A stretch of 64,000 nt of DNA, from positions 248,001-312,000 of the forward strand of contig NZ_APHJ01000054.1 of assembly GCF_000403785.1 (NCBI RefSeq), written 5' to 3'. This DNA is from Gillisia sp. CAL575 (GTDB lineage: Bacteria; Bacteroidota; Bacteroidia; Flavobacteriales; Flavobacteriaceae). Positions 53,090 to 62,625 of this stretch are shown piece after piece. Made by a program: the position numbers and the translations under genes. A model generated the notes under the pieces. The model was not told the origin of the DNA. It saw nothing but the letters and a program-made list of their open reading frames with translations, and searched no databases. The first letter of the stretch is position 1. Each line of letters opens with the position of its first letter.

Positions 53090-53599
53090 ATGAAAATTTA
53101 CACACTACACAGCAAACAAAAATTACCTATTACATTAAAAGAAGCATGGAATTTTTTGTCTGATCCAAAGAATTTGAAGGTAATTACACCAGATTATATG
53201 GGATTTAATATACTGTCTGGCGCAGATAGACCTATGTTTTCTGGTCAGATTATTCAATATATTGTTACTCCTATCGCCGGAATAAAAACAAAATGGGTAA
53301 CAGAAATCACACATGTTAGTGATTTAAATTATTTTGTAGATGAGCAACGCTTTGGACCTTATGCTTTATGGCATCATAAACACTTTATAAAGGAAATTGA
53401 TGGAGGAGTAGAAATGGAAGATATAATAGATTATAAATTACCGCTTGGTTTTCTAGGTCAACTTGTTCAACCCTATTTGGTTGCTCCTAAGTTGAAAGAA
53501 ATATTCGATTATAGGAAACAAAAGCTAACAGAGCTATTTGGTGAATATAAAGGTGCATCACAAAAGTCAGCAACGCTTAAACAGGATATTTTAAATTAA
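53090..53599 (+). CDS. SRPBCC (START-like) ligand-binding protein
   Basis: A 169-residue protein with the START/Bet v 1 pattern: ITLKEAWNFLSDPKNLKVITP near residue 15, a central MFSGQIIQYIVTPI strand and a C-terminal helix (QPYLVAPKLKEIFDYRKQKL). It binds some hydrophobic ligand in related proteins. It starts a three-gene operon with an SDR oxidoreductase and a photolyase, an arrangement I recall from other marine flavobacteria. Confidence 0.88.
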   Translation: MKIYTLHSKQKLPITLKEAWNFLSDPKNLKVITPDYMGFNILSGADRPMFSGQIIQYIVTPIAGIKTKWVTEITHVSDLNYFVDEQRFGPYALWHHKHFIKEIDGGVEMEDIIDYKLPLGFLGQLVQPYLVAPKLKEIFDYRKQKLTELFGEYKGASQKSATLKQDILN

Positions 53600-53603
53600 A
53601 ATC

Positions 53604-54302
53604 ATGGAAAAAAATATATTATTTATCGGTGGTTCTTACGGGATTGGTTTGGAAGCAGCTAAATTATTAGCAAAAGACAATAACCTAATTATAGCTTCAA
53701 GATCCTCTGAAGAATTAAAAAAACTAGATGTTACGCATCTTACTTTTGATGCATCCAAAGACGAAATAAAAGATTTAGAATTGCCAGATCGTATAGACGC
53801 CTTGGTCTATTTCCCTGGAAGCATTAATCTCAAACCGTTTAAAATGTTATCTCCTGAAAGCTTTCAGGAAGAAATGAATTTGAATTTTTTCTCTTTAGTA
53901 AAAGTTGTTCAAGGATTACTTCCTAAACTAAAAAACTCTGAGCAAGCAAGCCTGGTCTTTTTTAGTACTGTCGCAGCTAAAGTTGGAATGCCATTTCATA
54001 CCAGTATTTCAGCAGCTAAAGGTGCTATAGAAGGATTTGCGAAATCTCTGGCAGCAGAATATGCACCTTCCTTTAGAGTGAATGTAATTTCCCCCTCTCT
54101 AACGGATACACAACTTTCAGAAAAATTGCTCTCCAATGATGCTAAGCGAGAGAAAATGGGCGAACGTCATCCACTTAAAAGAGTTGGAACAACACAAGAT
54201 ATAGCAAACGCCGTGGAGTTTTTAATCTCAGATAAAAGCAGTTGGATGACTGGTCAAATTATTGGAATAGATGGTGGACTTTCTACTTTAAATGTAAATT
54301 GA
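53604..54302 (+). CDS. Short-chain dehydrogenase/reductase
   Basis: A 232-residue SDR. The nucleotide-binding start is FIGGSYGIGLEAAKLL (a GGxxGIG variant). A Ser replaces part of the usual NAG motif (YFPGS). The catalytic set is incomplete to the eye: LVFFSTVAAKVGMPFHTSISAAKGAIEGFAKSL has the Ser and the Lys, but the usual Tyr of YxxxK is replaced by Ser (SISAAK). It sits 4 nt after the SRPBCC gene and overlaps the photolyase by 1 nt (TGATG). Confidence 0.87.
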   Translation: MEKNILFIGGSYGIGLEAAKLLAKDNNLIIASRSSEELKKLDVTHLTFDASKDEIKDLELPDRIDALVYFPGSINLKPFKMLSPESFQEEMNLNFFSLVKVVQGLLPKLKNSEQASLVFFSTVAAKVGMPFHTSISAAKGAIEGFAKSLAAEYAPSFRVNVISPSLTDTQLSEKLLSNDAKREKMGERHPLKRVGTTQDIANAVEFLISDKSSWMTGQIIGIDGGLSTLNVN

Positions 54303-55606
54303 TGAAAGAAAAAATAGCTATATTTTGGTTTCGACGAGACCTTAGACTTGATGATAATGTTGGGTTTTTAGAAGCTTTAAAAGGAGAATTTCCTGTGCTT
54401 CCCATGTTCATTTTTGATTCAGAAATTTTAGATCAACTTCCAAAAACTGATGCAAGAGTAAATTTCATCTACGATAATCTTCAAAAGATGAGAAAGGAAC
54501 TTCAAACTAAAAAAAGTTCTCTTGCTATGTATTTTGGAAAACCATCGGCTATTTTTAGCGAGTTATTTGAGCAGTATGACATTCAGAAAATCTATACCAA
54601 TAGAGATTATGAGCCTTACGCAAAACAACGTGATGAAAAGATCGAGAAATTAGCCAAGGCAAACAATTCAGAATTTCTAACTTTTAAGGATCAGGTAATC
54701 TTTGAAAAAAATGAAGTTGTTAAAAGCAACGGAGATCCATATGTGGTTTATACTCCTTACATGAAGCTATGGAAATCTGAATTTAAGAAAATTGAACTTG
54801 AAGTACATTACACCTCACAATATCTAGATAACCTATTACAAAATCCGGAGTTACCAAACTTGAGTCTTGAGGATATAGGTTTTGAAGCTTCCAGTCAAAA
54901 AGTGCCAGATTATGAGGTTACTCCTAGTCTTATTCAAAATTATGAGGCTAAAAGAAATTATCCAGCTAAAGATGCTACTTCTCATTTAGGACCACATCTT
55001 AGATTTGGAACTGTCGGGATTCGGAAAATCATGAAAAAGGCGATTGTTGAAAAGAATGAGATTTATTGGCAAGAATTAATTTGGAGAGAATTCTTTATGC
55101 AAATTCTTTATCATTTTCCTGAAACTAATACAAATGCATTCAAAAGCAAATACGACAGGATAGCATGGCGAAATAATGAGAAAGAATTTGAGAGATGGAA
55201 ATGCGGAACAACCGGATATCCTATGGTAGATGCCGGAATGAGACAGTTAAATGAATCTGGGTTTATGCATAATAGAGTAAGGATGTTAGTTGGAAGTTTT
55301 TTATGCAAACACCTATTAATTGATTGGCGTTGGGGGGAAGCATATTTTGCTGAAAAACTGCTAGATTATGAAATGTCATCTAATGTAGGCAATTGGCAAT
55401 GGATTGCCGGAAGCGGTGTGGATGCCGCACCTTACTTCAGAATATTTAACCCAACTACACAAATTAAAGATTATGATAAAGATCTGGAATACATTAAAAA
55501 ATGGATTCCAGAGTATGATACAAAAGAGTATCCTGAGAAAATGGTAGATCATAAAGAAGCACGAGAAAGAGCGCTTAGCGTTTATAAAACTGCCGTTTCA
55601 GGATAG
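54302..55606 (+). CDS. phr: Cryptochrome/DNA photolyase family protein (class I CPD photolyase-like)
   Basis: From ATG 54302 (overlapping the SDR stop) it has 434 residues. A longer frame from 54242 runs into the SDR gene and is rejected. It uses blue light and FAD to repair cyclobutane dimers. Residues 1-125 are the antenna fold (IAIFWFRRDLRLDDN). Residues 180-434 are the FAD domain: SHLGPHLRFGTVGIRK, WQELIWREFFMQIL, GYPMVDAGMRQLNESGFMHNRVRM and the flavin-proximal NVGNWQWIAGSGVDAAPYFRIF. It abuts kdsB tail to tail with no spacer. Confidence 0.94.
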   Translation: MKEKIAIFWFRRDLRLDDNVGFLEALKGEFPVLPMFIFDSEILDQLPKTDARVNFIYDNLQKMRKELQTKKSSLAMYFGKPSAIFSELFEQYDIQKIYTNRDYEPYAKQRDEKIEKLAKANNSEFLTFKDQVIFEKNEVVKSNGDPYVVYTPYMKLWKSEFKKIELEVHYTSQYLDNLLQNPELPNLSLEDIGFEASSQKVPDYEVTPSLIQNYEAKRNYPAKDATSHLGPHLRFGTVGIRKIMKKAIVEKNEIYWQELIWREFFMQILYHFPETNTNAFKSKYDRIAWRNNEKEFERWKCGTTGYPMVDAGMRQLNESGFMHNRVRMLVGSFLCKHLLIDWRWGEAYFAEKLLDYEMSSNVGNWQWIAGSGVDAAPYFRIFNPTTQIKDYDKDLEYIKKWIPEYDTKEYPEKMVDHKEARERALSVYKTAVSG

Positions 55607-56359
55607 TTAATCGGTTGGGAATAATTTACGAGCTTTTACAAGATCTTCAGGGGTATCTATCCCAATTCCTTTGAAATTTGTTTCCACCATTTTTATACTT
55701 TTCCCATATTCTAGATATCTAATGCATTCTATTTTTTCTGTGGCTTCTAGTTCCAGCATTGGCAAGCTATAAAAGTCCATAAGAGCTTTCTTTCTGAACG
55801 CATACACTCCGATATGTTTAAAATAAGTGACTCCAGAATTAGTTTCTCTTGGATATGGTAGTGGAAACCTTGAAAAGTATAGTGCAAGATTATCTTTATT
55901 GGTGATCACCTTCACATTATTAGGATTGGAGATCTCATCACTATCCATCATCGGTGTTTTTAGAGAAGCCAAATCGATAGATTTTCCAGGATCGTTTTTA
56001 AAAACTTTTAATAATTTACTTAAACTTTCTTCATCTATAAGCGGTTCATCACCCTGTACATTTACCACAATATCGACATCCATATTCATTACAGCTTCAG
56101 CAATTCTATCACTACCACATTCATGCTTTTTAGTACTCTTAATGCTTTTTCCATTATTATTTACAATTTCATTATGGATAAGATCACTATCTGTAACCAC
56201 ATAAACTTCATCAAATAAATTGGTTTTTAGTGCTGCTTCGTAGGTTCTCCTAATAACCGTCTTTCCATTAAGGTCTTCCATTAATTTTCCCGGAAACCGA
56301 GATGCTTCAAATCTTGCAGGGATCATTGCAATTATTCGTAATGAGTTGGTATTTTCCAT
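55607..56359 (-). CDS. kdsB: KdsB, CMP-Kdo synthetase (3-deoxy-manno-octulosonate cytidylyltransferase)
   Basis: A 250-residue nucleotidyltransferase that activates Kdo with CTP for lipopolysaccharide core synthesis. Motifs: [15 protein letters not shown] near residue 13, [11 protein letters not shown] near residue 80, [10 protein letters not shown] near residue 101 and [15 protein letters not shown] near residue 185. Length is normal. It pairs functionally with kdsC. It ends one base after the photolyase, so the two transcripts must overlap or be terminated by opposed genes. It is followed upstream by a helicase gene on the same strand. Confidence 0.95.
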   Translation of the reverse strand: MENTNSLRIIAMIPARFEASRFPGKLMEDLNGKTVIRRTYEAALKTNLFDEVYVVTDSDLIHNEIVNNNGKSIKSTKKHECGSDRIAEAVMNMDVDIVVNVQGDEPLIDEESLSKLLKVFKNDPGKSIDLASLKTPMMDSDEISNPNNVKVITNKDNLALYFSRFPLPYPRETNSGVTYFKHIGVYAFRKKALMDFYSLPMLELEATEKIECIRYLEYGKSIKMVETNFKGIGIDTPEDLVKARKLFPTD

Positions 56360-56384
56360 ACTTGTTAAAAAATCGTTTATAATT

Positions 56385-57821
56385 CTAATTTTCAGTGAAA
56401 AAATCGTCTTTAAAGCCTATCAAATAGAGCTTATCACTTGCACGCGTTACCGCAGTATAGAGCCATCTTAGATATTCTTTATCTATTCCATTTGGCATAT
56501 ATGGTTGTTCTATAAAGACAGTATGCCATTGGCCACCCTGAGATTTATGACATGTCATTGCATATGAAAACTTAATTTGAAGAGCATTGAAAAATTTATT
56601 ATTCTTCACCTTCAAAAATTTCTTGTATTTAGATGTCTCATCTTCATAATCCTTCATCACTTCTTGGTATAATCTATTGCTATCGTCATAGGTTAAAGAA
56701 GGCGTATTGCTTTCTAAAGTATCTAAGATCACAACCGTTTCAAAAGGAGCCATTTTTGGATAATCTACCATTTGCACTTTAACTTCAGCAAAACGAAAAC
56801 CGTAGAGCTCTTTAATGGCAAAAATCTCTAATACCTTTACAATATCCCCGTTTGCTATAAACCCAGCTTCGGAAGTAGGCTTTACCCAAAAATAGTTATT
56901 CTTAACCACCATTAAATAGTCTCCAGAAGAAATTTCATCTTCCTGAAATAATATCCTAGACCGTATTTGCTGATTATATTGATTAGCACGTTTATTAGAA
57001 CGAACAATGATACTGGTATCTTCATGCCCAAGATTATCATACGAATCCTGAATAGCATCTAAGATCTCATCTCCATCTATTAATCTAACCAGATCTTTTT
57101 TTTCTGTAAGCTTAAATTTGAAAGATTCATAAAATTCTTCGGCCAAAGCCTCTCTAATTCTTGTAGCGTTTAAAAGGATATCACTTTCCTCGCTCTGCCT
57201 AACTACTTCATTCAACTCAATATGTGTTACCTCCTTGTCATAATCTTGAGCTAAAGATTGTTCCATTAAGGCAGGACTTAAATCTAATTTCACTGGAGGT
57301 AATTGTGCGGTGTCCCCAATAAAGATCAATTGACAATTTTGACCTGAATCTACATATTGAATAAGATCTGAGAGCAATCCTTTATTTTCAAATAACTTGG
57401 AATCTTGATCCTCATCTGGGATCATTGAAGCTTCATCTACAATAAAAACAGCATTTTTATGTTTATTTGGCTGTAATACGAATGTAACTCCAGCTCCACC
57501 TGTCTTCTTTGGAAAATAAATTTTCTTATGAATTGTCTGCGCTTCTTGATTAGAGTATAAAGAGATTACTTTTGCAGCTCTACCTGTTGGAGCTAATAAA
57601 ATACCCGCTCTTTTTATCTTCCAGAGGTTTTTTACAAGGGAACTTATGATGGTAGTTTTACCAGTTCCGGCGAATCCTTTGAGCAAAAACAACGAATTTG
57701 GCTTAGGATTTACCACATAAGAGGCTAATTGTTGTAAGGCAATATCTTGTTTTAGTTTAGCCTGAAATCCTAACTCCTTGATTAGCAGTTTATAAAATTT
57801 ATCGGCTGTGATGGTTTCCAT
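56385..57821 (-). CDS. RecD-like ATP-dependent DNA helicase
   Basis: A 478-residue superfamily 1 helicase. Walker [18 protein letters not shown] near residue 46, motif II VDEASMI near residue 130, [12 protein letters not shown] near residue 165, and the UvrD-C-like end [20 protein letters not shown] near residue 430. It is shorter than RecD2 and lacks its N-terminal HhH region. It starts 26 nt upstream of kdsB and may share its transcript. A TATCTTTG box lies at 57840-57847. Confidence 0.92.
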   Translation of the reverse strand: METITADKFYKLLIKELGFQAKLKQDIALQQLASYVVNPKPNSLFLLKGFAGTGKTTIISSLVKNLWKIKRAGILLAPTGRAAKVISLYSNQEAQTIHKKIYFPKKTGGAGVTFVLQPNKHKNAVFIVDEASMIPDEDQDSKLFENKGLLSDLIQYVDSGQNCQLIFIGDTAQLPPVKLDLSPALMEQSLAQDYDKEVTHIELNEVVRQSEESDILLNATRIREALAEEFYESFKFKLTEKKDLVRLIDGDEILDAIQDSYDNLGHEDTSIIVRSNKRANQYNQQIRSRILFQEDEISSGDYLMVVKNNYFWVKPTSEAGFIANGDIVKVLEIFAIKELYGFRFAEVKVQMVDYPKMAPFETVVILDTLESNTPSLTYDDSNRLYQEVMKDYEDETSKYKKFLKVKNNKFFNALQIKFSYAMTCHKSQGGQWHTVFIEQPYMPNGIDKEYLRWLYTAVTRASDKLYLIGFKDDFFTEN

Positions 57822-57934
57822 AGGCTATCTTGCAAATCTCAAAGATAACAATGGATTTTTAGGGCAGAAACTTTTACGAATAAAAAAAAATTGTAGATTT
57901 GCGAGGAACTCTAATAACTAAAAAAGTCAACCGC

Positions 57935-58582
57935 ATGAAACTTGTCATTCAATTAGTCCTTTGGATTGTGATCATCTTCTTGGGATACATGGTGTTTAAC
58001 GCAGTGTATGAGCCAATTCAATTTAATAAAGTTAAAGAGAAACGTTTTGCCAAAGTTGTTGATCGACTTAAAGACATTCGTGCTGCACAATTAGCGCATC
58101 AAGAAATTACGGGAAATTTTGAAAAAGATTTTGATAAATTGATAAGATTTATTGATACTGCAGAATTTACTCTTACCCAAAGAAGAGATTCTACGGTTAT
58201 GGATGAAGAATACAGAAAGACTTTTGGAGTAGATAAGTATAAAGATATTGTTCTTACTGATACTTTAGGAACAGCCTCTGTAAAAGATTCTTTATTTAAG
58301 AATTCTACTAGATATAAAGAAATGATGAATGTACCTGTAGATGGCGTAGATGCTAAATTTACTATGGACGCGGGAACCATTCTTAAAAATGAAAATAAAA
58401 TTCCAGTTTTCGAAGCGAAGGTTGCTAAGAAAGTTGTCTTACACGACTTAGATAAAGATCTGCTTATGGCAGAAAATCAAGTGATCTCTGTTGAAGGTGT
58501 AAATGGAAAATTTATAACTCTAGGTTCTATGACAGAGATTAAGACTGAAGGGAATTGGCCAACAGCTTATGATAATAACTAA
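57935..58582 (+). CDS. Single-pass membrane protein of unknown function
   Basis: From ATG 57935 it has 215 residues. An upstream start at 57899 lies beside the TAGATTTG box (57894-57901) and is rejected. One N-terminal helix (IQLVLWIVIIFLGYMVFNAV) is followed by a conserved-looking charged region (RFAKVVDRLKDIRAAQLAHQEITGNF), which recalls the start of type II secretion pseudopilins, and a beta-rich end. I do not know the family. It begins a run of four plus-strand genes through rsmD with overlaps of 14, 10 and 4 nt. Confidence 0.82.
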   Translation: MKLVIQLVLWIVIIFLGYMVFNAVYEPIQFNKVKEKRFAKVVDRLKDIRAAQLAHQEITGNFEKDFDKLIRFIDTAEFTLTQRRDSTVMDEEYRKTFGVDKYKDIVLTDTLGTASVKDSLFKNSTRYKEMMNVPVDGVDAKFTMDAGTILKNENKIPVFEAKVAKKVVLHDLDKDLLMAENQVISVEGVNGKFITLGSMTEIKTEGNWPTAYDNN

Positions 58583-59396
58583 GAACGAGAAACAAGATAT
58601 ATTTAAGATGTCCATTCAGGTTCGCCTGAATGGATTTTCTTTTTGTATTGTAAATTGTAGCAATAACGAAATCGACTGGTACAGAAAGATCGATTTAGGG
58701 AAAGAACAAAGCCCTGTTGAAATATTAAGAGAGATTGAAAAAGTCTATGCTGAAGAAACTCTACTTCAGAAAGAGTTTCAAGAAGTTATTGTACTTTTTT
58801 CTAACAATTTATATACCGTAGTTCCAGAATCTTTTTTTATTGAAGAAGAAGCCTCTACTTATTTAAAATTCAACACCAAAATATTAAAAACAGATGTTGT
58901 GGCTCATGATATGTTATCTCACGAGCTAGTAAATGTTTATATTCCATATACTAATATCAATAATTATTTCTTTGATAAATATGGGGAATTCGAATTTAAA
59001 CATAACATCTCTGTTTTAATTGAAGCTGTATTAGCAAAAAACAACGAGTCCAAAATTGCTCAGGTTTACTTAAATGATTATTCCAGTTATTATGATCTGG
59101 TTATCGTTAAGAACAATAAATTGCTTCTCGCCAACACTTTTCAATATGAGACAAAAGAAGATTTTATTTATTATCTATTGTTTACAGCAGAACAATTACA
59201 GATAGATCCTTCAGAATTTAATCTTTGGCTATTAGGAGATATCGCGAAACACTCAGAGAACTTCAACATTGCATACACTTATATAAAAAATATAGACTTT
59301 TTGACACCCGCTTTTAATTTTATTTCTAAATTAAAGCAATCTGAAACATTTCATAGAGAAGCTTTTTCTCTTTTAAAACCTCTAAAATGCGAATAA
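58569..59396 (+). CDS. DUF3822 protein
   Basis: A 275-residue protein of the DUF3822 family (MSIQVRLNGFSFCIVN near residue 14). It resembles an actin-like fold with FDKYGEFEFKHNISVLIEA in the middle and LWLLGDIAKHSENF near residue 215. It starts within the last 14 nt of the preceding gene and overlaps rsmD by 10 nt. The link with rsmD is typical in Bacteroidota. The function is not known. Confidence 0.88.
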   Translation: MIITKNEKQDIFKMSIQVRLNGFSFCIVNCSNNEIDWYRKIDLGKEQSPVEILREIEKVYAEETLLQKEFQEVIVLFSNNLYTVVPESFFIEEEASTYLKFNTKILKTDVVAHDMLSHELVNVYIPYTNINNYFFDKYGEFEFKHNISVLIEAVLAKNNESKIAQVYLNDYSSYYDLVIVKNNKLLLANTFQYETKEDFIYYLLFTAEQLQIDPSEFNLWLLGDIAKHSENFNIAYTYIKNIDFLTPAFNFISKLKQSETFHREAFSLLKPLKCE

Positions 59397-59932
59397 TATC
59401 TGGCCAACATAAAGGAAGAAGAATTACGGCTCCTAAAAAATTACCCGTAAGACCCACAACCGATATGGCTAAAGAAGGTTTGTTCAATATTTTGAACAAT
59501 AGCTTTCATTTTAATAAATTAAATGTATTAGAATTATTTTCGGGATCTGGAAATGTTTCTTACGAGTTCGCGTCCAGAGGTGCAGTGTCTATAACTTCTG
59601 TAGATGAAAATATGGATTGTGTTAAGTTCATTAAAAAAACTAGTTTGGAATTGGAAATGGATATTACGCCAATTAAAAGTGATGTTTTTAAGTATTTAGA
59701 AAGAGCTCCTATAAAAGCAGATATCATTTTTGCAGATCCTCCATATGATTTTGATGACTCCCAGTTTAAAAAAATCGTAGATCTTGTTTTCGAGAAAGAA
59801 CTACTAAATGAGAGTGGTGTTCTTATAATTGAACATTCCAAGCATACCAAAATGGATGTGGTAGATTATTTTGATGTTGGAAGAAGGTATGGAAATTCTG
59901 TTTTTAGTTTTTTTAAAATTAAAACCGAATGA
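59387..59932 (+). CDS. rsmD: RsmD, 16S rRNA (guanine-N2)-methyltransferase
   Basis: A 181-residue Rossmann-fold methyltransferase that modifies G966 of 16S rRNA on the 30S subunit. The start MRIISGQHKGRRITAPK and RPTTDMAKEGLFNIL are family signs, with SAM motif VLELFSGSGNVSYEFASRGA near residue 48 and the catalytic DPPY motif (FADPPYDF) near residue 119. It overlaps both neighbours, and all are on one transcript. Confidence 0.95.
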   Translation: MRIISGQHKGRRITAPKKLPVRPTTDMAKEGLFNILNNSFHFNKLNVLELFSGSGNVSYEFASRGAVSITSVDENMDCVKFIKKTSLELEMDITPIKSDVFKYLERAPIKADIIFADPPYDFDDSQFKKIVDLVFEKELLNESGVLIIEHSKHTKMDVVDYFDVGRRYGNSVFSFFKIKTE

Positions 59933-60312
59933 AAAAGGAATTAATTAAATCTGTCGAATTAGATTTCACAACTTTAGATTTCTATAATAACTATGTAATT
60001 TCTATTGTTAAAGAAGATATCGTTTTTAGTCATTCTCAATTTATAGTAATCGCTGAGGCTTGTAGTAATTTTTTTGATGGCAAAAAATTTGTTTATATCT
60101 CCAGTAGAAAAAATAATTACAATGTAAATCCTACTGTTTATGTTAAGCTTGAAGAAAAAAGGAAAAATTTAATTGGAATTGCTATCGTAAGCGATAAAGT
60201 CGCTTCCCTTAAAATGGCTGAATTTGAAAGAAATTTTTCTAAAGTTGAATTTAATATCTTTTTAGACCTAGATATGGCTGTAGAATGGGCCAATAATTTA
60301 ATAAAAAAGTAG
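59929..60312 (+). CDS. Small protein with SpoIIAA/STAS-like fold
   Basis: A 127-residue soluble protein. Alternating strands and helices (VISIVKEDIVFSHSQFIVIAEAC, LIGIAIVSDKVASLKMAEFE, FNIFLDLDMAVEWANNLI) suggest a SpoIIAA/STAS-like fold common in Bacteroidota. It overlaps rsmD by 4 nt. Its end overlaps the 3' end of rnpB on the other strand. Confidence 0.78.
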   Translation: MKKELIKSVELDFTTLDFYNNYVISIVKEDIVFSHSQFIVIAEACSNFFDGKKFVYISSRKNNYNVNPTVYVKLEEKRKNLIGIAIVSDKVASLKMAEFERNFSKVEFNIFLDLDMAVEWANNLIKK

Positions 60313-60620
60313 GCCGATAAGCCGGATTCTGTTTCCCAATCTCAAAAGAGAAAGTGACCCTTATCATTTATCTCATATTCTTGTTACCAAGAATCTTTAG
60401 CTGCCTACCCTCCAACAACGGGCGAGCAACCCTTAAATGTCGGTATACATGGCATTGCACCGTATAGAGTTTACCTGGTTTCACTACAGCTTAACCTGTA
60501 CATACTTTCTGTTGCACTTGTCCTAATCTCACGACTGGTGGGTGTTATCCACTATACTGCTCTATGGTGTCCGGACTTTCCTCCACACCGGGGGTGCGGC
60601 GATAAGGTGGCCTACTTTCC
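60306..60620 (-). ncRNA. rnpB: RNase P RNA (M1 RNA, bacterial type A)
   Basis: The minus strand carries the conserved core: the 5' GAGGAAAGTCCGGAC block (complement of 60570-60584), the central AGGGTAGGCAGC-like segment and the 3' ACAGAATCCGGCTTATCGGCC block (complement of 60312-60332). Helix P1 pairs AAGTAGGCC near 60609-60617 with GGCCTACTT near 60307-60315. This catalytic RNA matures tRNA 5' ends. A TATATTTG box (60623-60630) lies directly upstream. Exact ends are approximate. Confidence 0.95.
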
Positions 60621-60717
60621 CGCAAATATACAGTAGCATTTTAAATCTAGCATTATCAAAGCAGCGTAGAATTATATTAAATCAGATTAATATTCTTAAT
60701 AAAAAACAAGAAATAGA

Positions 60718-60749
60718 TTTACATCTTCGGGATGGTATTTCTATATTTG
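60718..60749 (+). promoter_or_regulatory. Promoter candidate for dnaX
   Basis: TTTA (60718-60721), 20 nt, TATATTTG (60742-60749). The dnaX ATG is 17 nt downstream. It faces away from the rnpB promoter box (60623-60630). Confidence 0.5.
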
Positions 60750-60766
60750 TTTTTCAAAATTTATCT

Positions 60767-62623
60767 ATGGAGCATTTTGTTGTATCGGCACGTAAATATC
60801 GCCCACAAACTTTTAAAGACGTTGTGGGACAGCAGGCCATTACTAACACTCTTTTAAATGCAATAGAACATAATCACTTAGCACAAGCTTTACTTTTTAC
60901 AGGGCCAAGAGGAGTAGGAAAAACTACTTGTGCACGTATACTTGCCAAAATGATCAATCATGATGGTACGCAACTACCAGATGAGGATTTTGCTTTCAAT
61001 ATTTTTGAACTCGATGCGGCTTCCAATAACTCTGTAGATGATATTCGGAATCTGATAGATCAGGTAAGGATCCCGCCACAGGTTGGAAAATACAAGGTAT
61101 ATATTATAGATGAGGTACATATGTTATCTACTTCTGCTTTCAATGCTTTTTTAAAGACGTTGGAAGAACCACCAAAACATGCCATATTTATACTTGCTAC
61201 TACAGAGAAACATAAAATAATCCCAACTATACTTTCCCGTTGCCAGATCTTCGATTTTAAGAGAATCACGGTAACCGATGCTAGAAAATATTTGGGATAT
61301 ATTGCGGAGCAACAAGGAATTGAAGCAGAAGAAGAAGCTTTGCACATCATTGCTCAAAAAGCTGATGGCGCAATGCGTGATGCTCTTTCAATTTACGATA
61401 GAGTTGTTAGTTACAGCGGCGCTAAGTTAACGCGACAAGCAGTTACAGAGAATTTAAATGTGCTGGATTATGAAACCTATCTAAATATTACTCAGTTAAT
61501 ATTGGATAATGATATTCCACAGTTATTGGTAGATTTCAATACTATTCTGTCTCATGGATTCGATGGACATCATTTTGTTTCTGGAATCGCTTCCCATTTT
61601 AGAGACCTCTTAGTTTGTAAAGACGAAAGAACTATAGATCTTCTTGAAGTTGGAGAAACTGCGAAGGCAAATTATTTTAAACAATCTCAACAAACCTCGC
61701 ATTCCTTTTTATTACAAGGAATAGAAATAGCTAACGATTGTGATCTTAAATACAAAGCAAGTCGAAATCAGCGGTTATTAGTTGAACTATGCCTTATGCA
61801 GCTTGCCTCTATCAATTTTGATGGAGAAAAAAAAAAGTCTGAACCCTTCATAATATCACCAGAGCATTTTAAAAACGCGAAAGTTGCTGCTGTTTCTGTT
61901 GCTACGGAAGCAAAAAAAGTAATTATTGATAATGAATTTTCTGAAAATATAGAAGTCACAAGATCTTCTTCGATTATTCCTTCAGAAGATAACGAAGCCC
62001 CTACAGATTCTACTAATGCAGCTTCAAATGAATCTGAAGATAAATCAAAATTAGAGACTTCTTCAAATCAGAATTCTTCCGTAGAATTAAAAGGCGACAA
62101 TAAAGAAATTCAGGGAAATTTACCTCCGTCAGAATTAACACCAAATCCTGAACAGGCAATGCCTAAGAAAGTTTCTGGGTTATCAATAAAAAGTATTAGA
62201 CAGAAAAAAGAAATCCTTGCCAGAAAACATGGTGAAAAAGTTGTTACTGCTGAGGTGCTTGATGAAGCCATAAATGAAACTCAATTACATGCTGCCTGGG
62301 ATGAATATATACAAAGGCTAAAGCATAAGGGTGAAAAAATTCTTGCTTCCATTATGGAGACAGATATGCCAAAATTAACCGATAAGGTTGTTTCTATAGA
62401 GTTGCCTGCAGATACTATGAAAAATGAATTAGAGAGACATACTCATCCTTTGATGAGCTTTCTAAAAAAGAAACTTCAAAATACGTTAATCACCTTGGAA
62501 ATTCAGGTGAATGAGCAGGTTGCAAAGAAGTATGCATTTACAGACATGGAAAAATTTAATAAGTTGAAAGAGCAAAATCCGTTATTGGAGAAACTCCGTA
62601 AAACTTTTGATCTAGATATATAA
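60767..62623 (+). CDS. dnaX: DNA polymerase III subunits gamma/tau
   Basis: From ATG 60767 it has 618 residues. A longer open frame (from 60542) runs through rnpB and is rejected. DnaX is the ATPase of the clamp loader. Residues 1-240 hold the AAA+ domain: ARKYRPQTFKDVVGQQ, Walker A LFTGPRGVGKTTCARIL, IDEVHMLSTSAFNAFLKTLEEPP and the sensor region FILATTEKHKI. The zinc Cys cluster usual in gamma/tau is not complete here. Residues 370-500 are a Ser/Asn/Glu-rich linker. The last 120 residues are the tau-like C-terminus. Confidence 0.94.
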   Translation: MEHFVVSARKYRPQTFKDVVGQQAITNTLLNAIEHNHLAQALLFTGPRGVGKTTCARILAKMINHDGTQLPDEDFAFNIFELDAASNNSVDDIRNLIDQVRIPPQVGKYKVYIIDEVHMLSTSAFNAFLKTLEEPPKHAIFILATTEKHKIIPTILSRCQIFDFKRITVTDARKYLGYIAEQQGIEAEEEALHIIAQKADGAMRDALSIYDRVVSYSGAKLTRQAVTENLNVLDYETYLNITQLILDNDIPQLLVDFNTILSHGFDGHHFVSGIASHFRDLLVCKDERTIDLLEVGETAKANYFKQSQQTSHSFLLQGIEIANDCDLKYKASRNQRLLVELCLMQLASINFDGEKKKSEPFIISPEHFKNAKVAAVSVATEAKKVIIDNEFSENIEVTRSSSIIPSEDNEAPTDSTNAASNESEDKSKLETSSNQNSSVELKGDNKEIQGNLPPSELTPNPEQAMPKKVSGLSIKSIRQKKEILARKHGEKVVTAEVLDEAINETQLHAAWDEYIQRLKHKGEKILASIMETDMPKLTDKVVSIELPADTMKNELERHTHPLMSFLKKKLQNTLITLEIQVNEQVAKKYAFTDMEKFNKLKEQNPLLEKLRKTFDLDI

Positions 62624-62625
62624 TT

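Noticed and set aside
60542-60766. N-terminal extension of dnaX
   Set aside because: This stretch runs through rnpB, and the DnaX family start is MEHFVVSARKYRPQTF at 60767.
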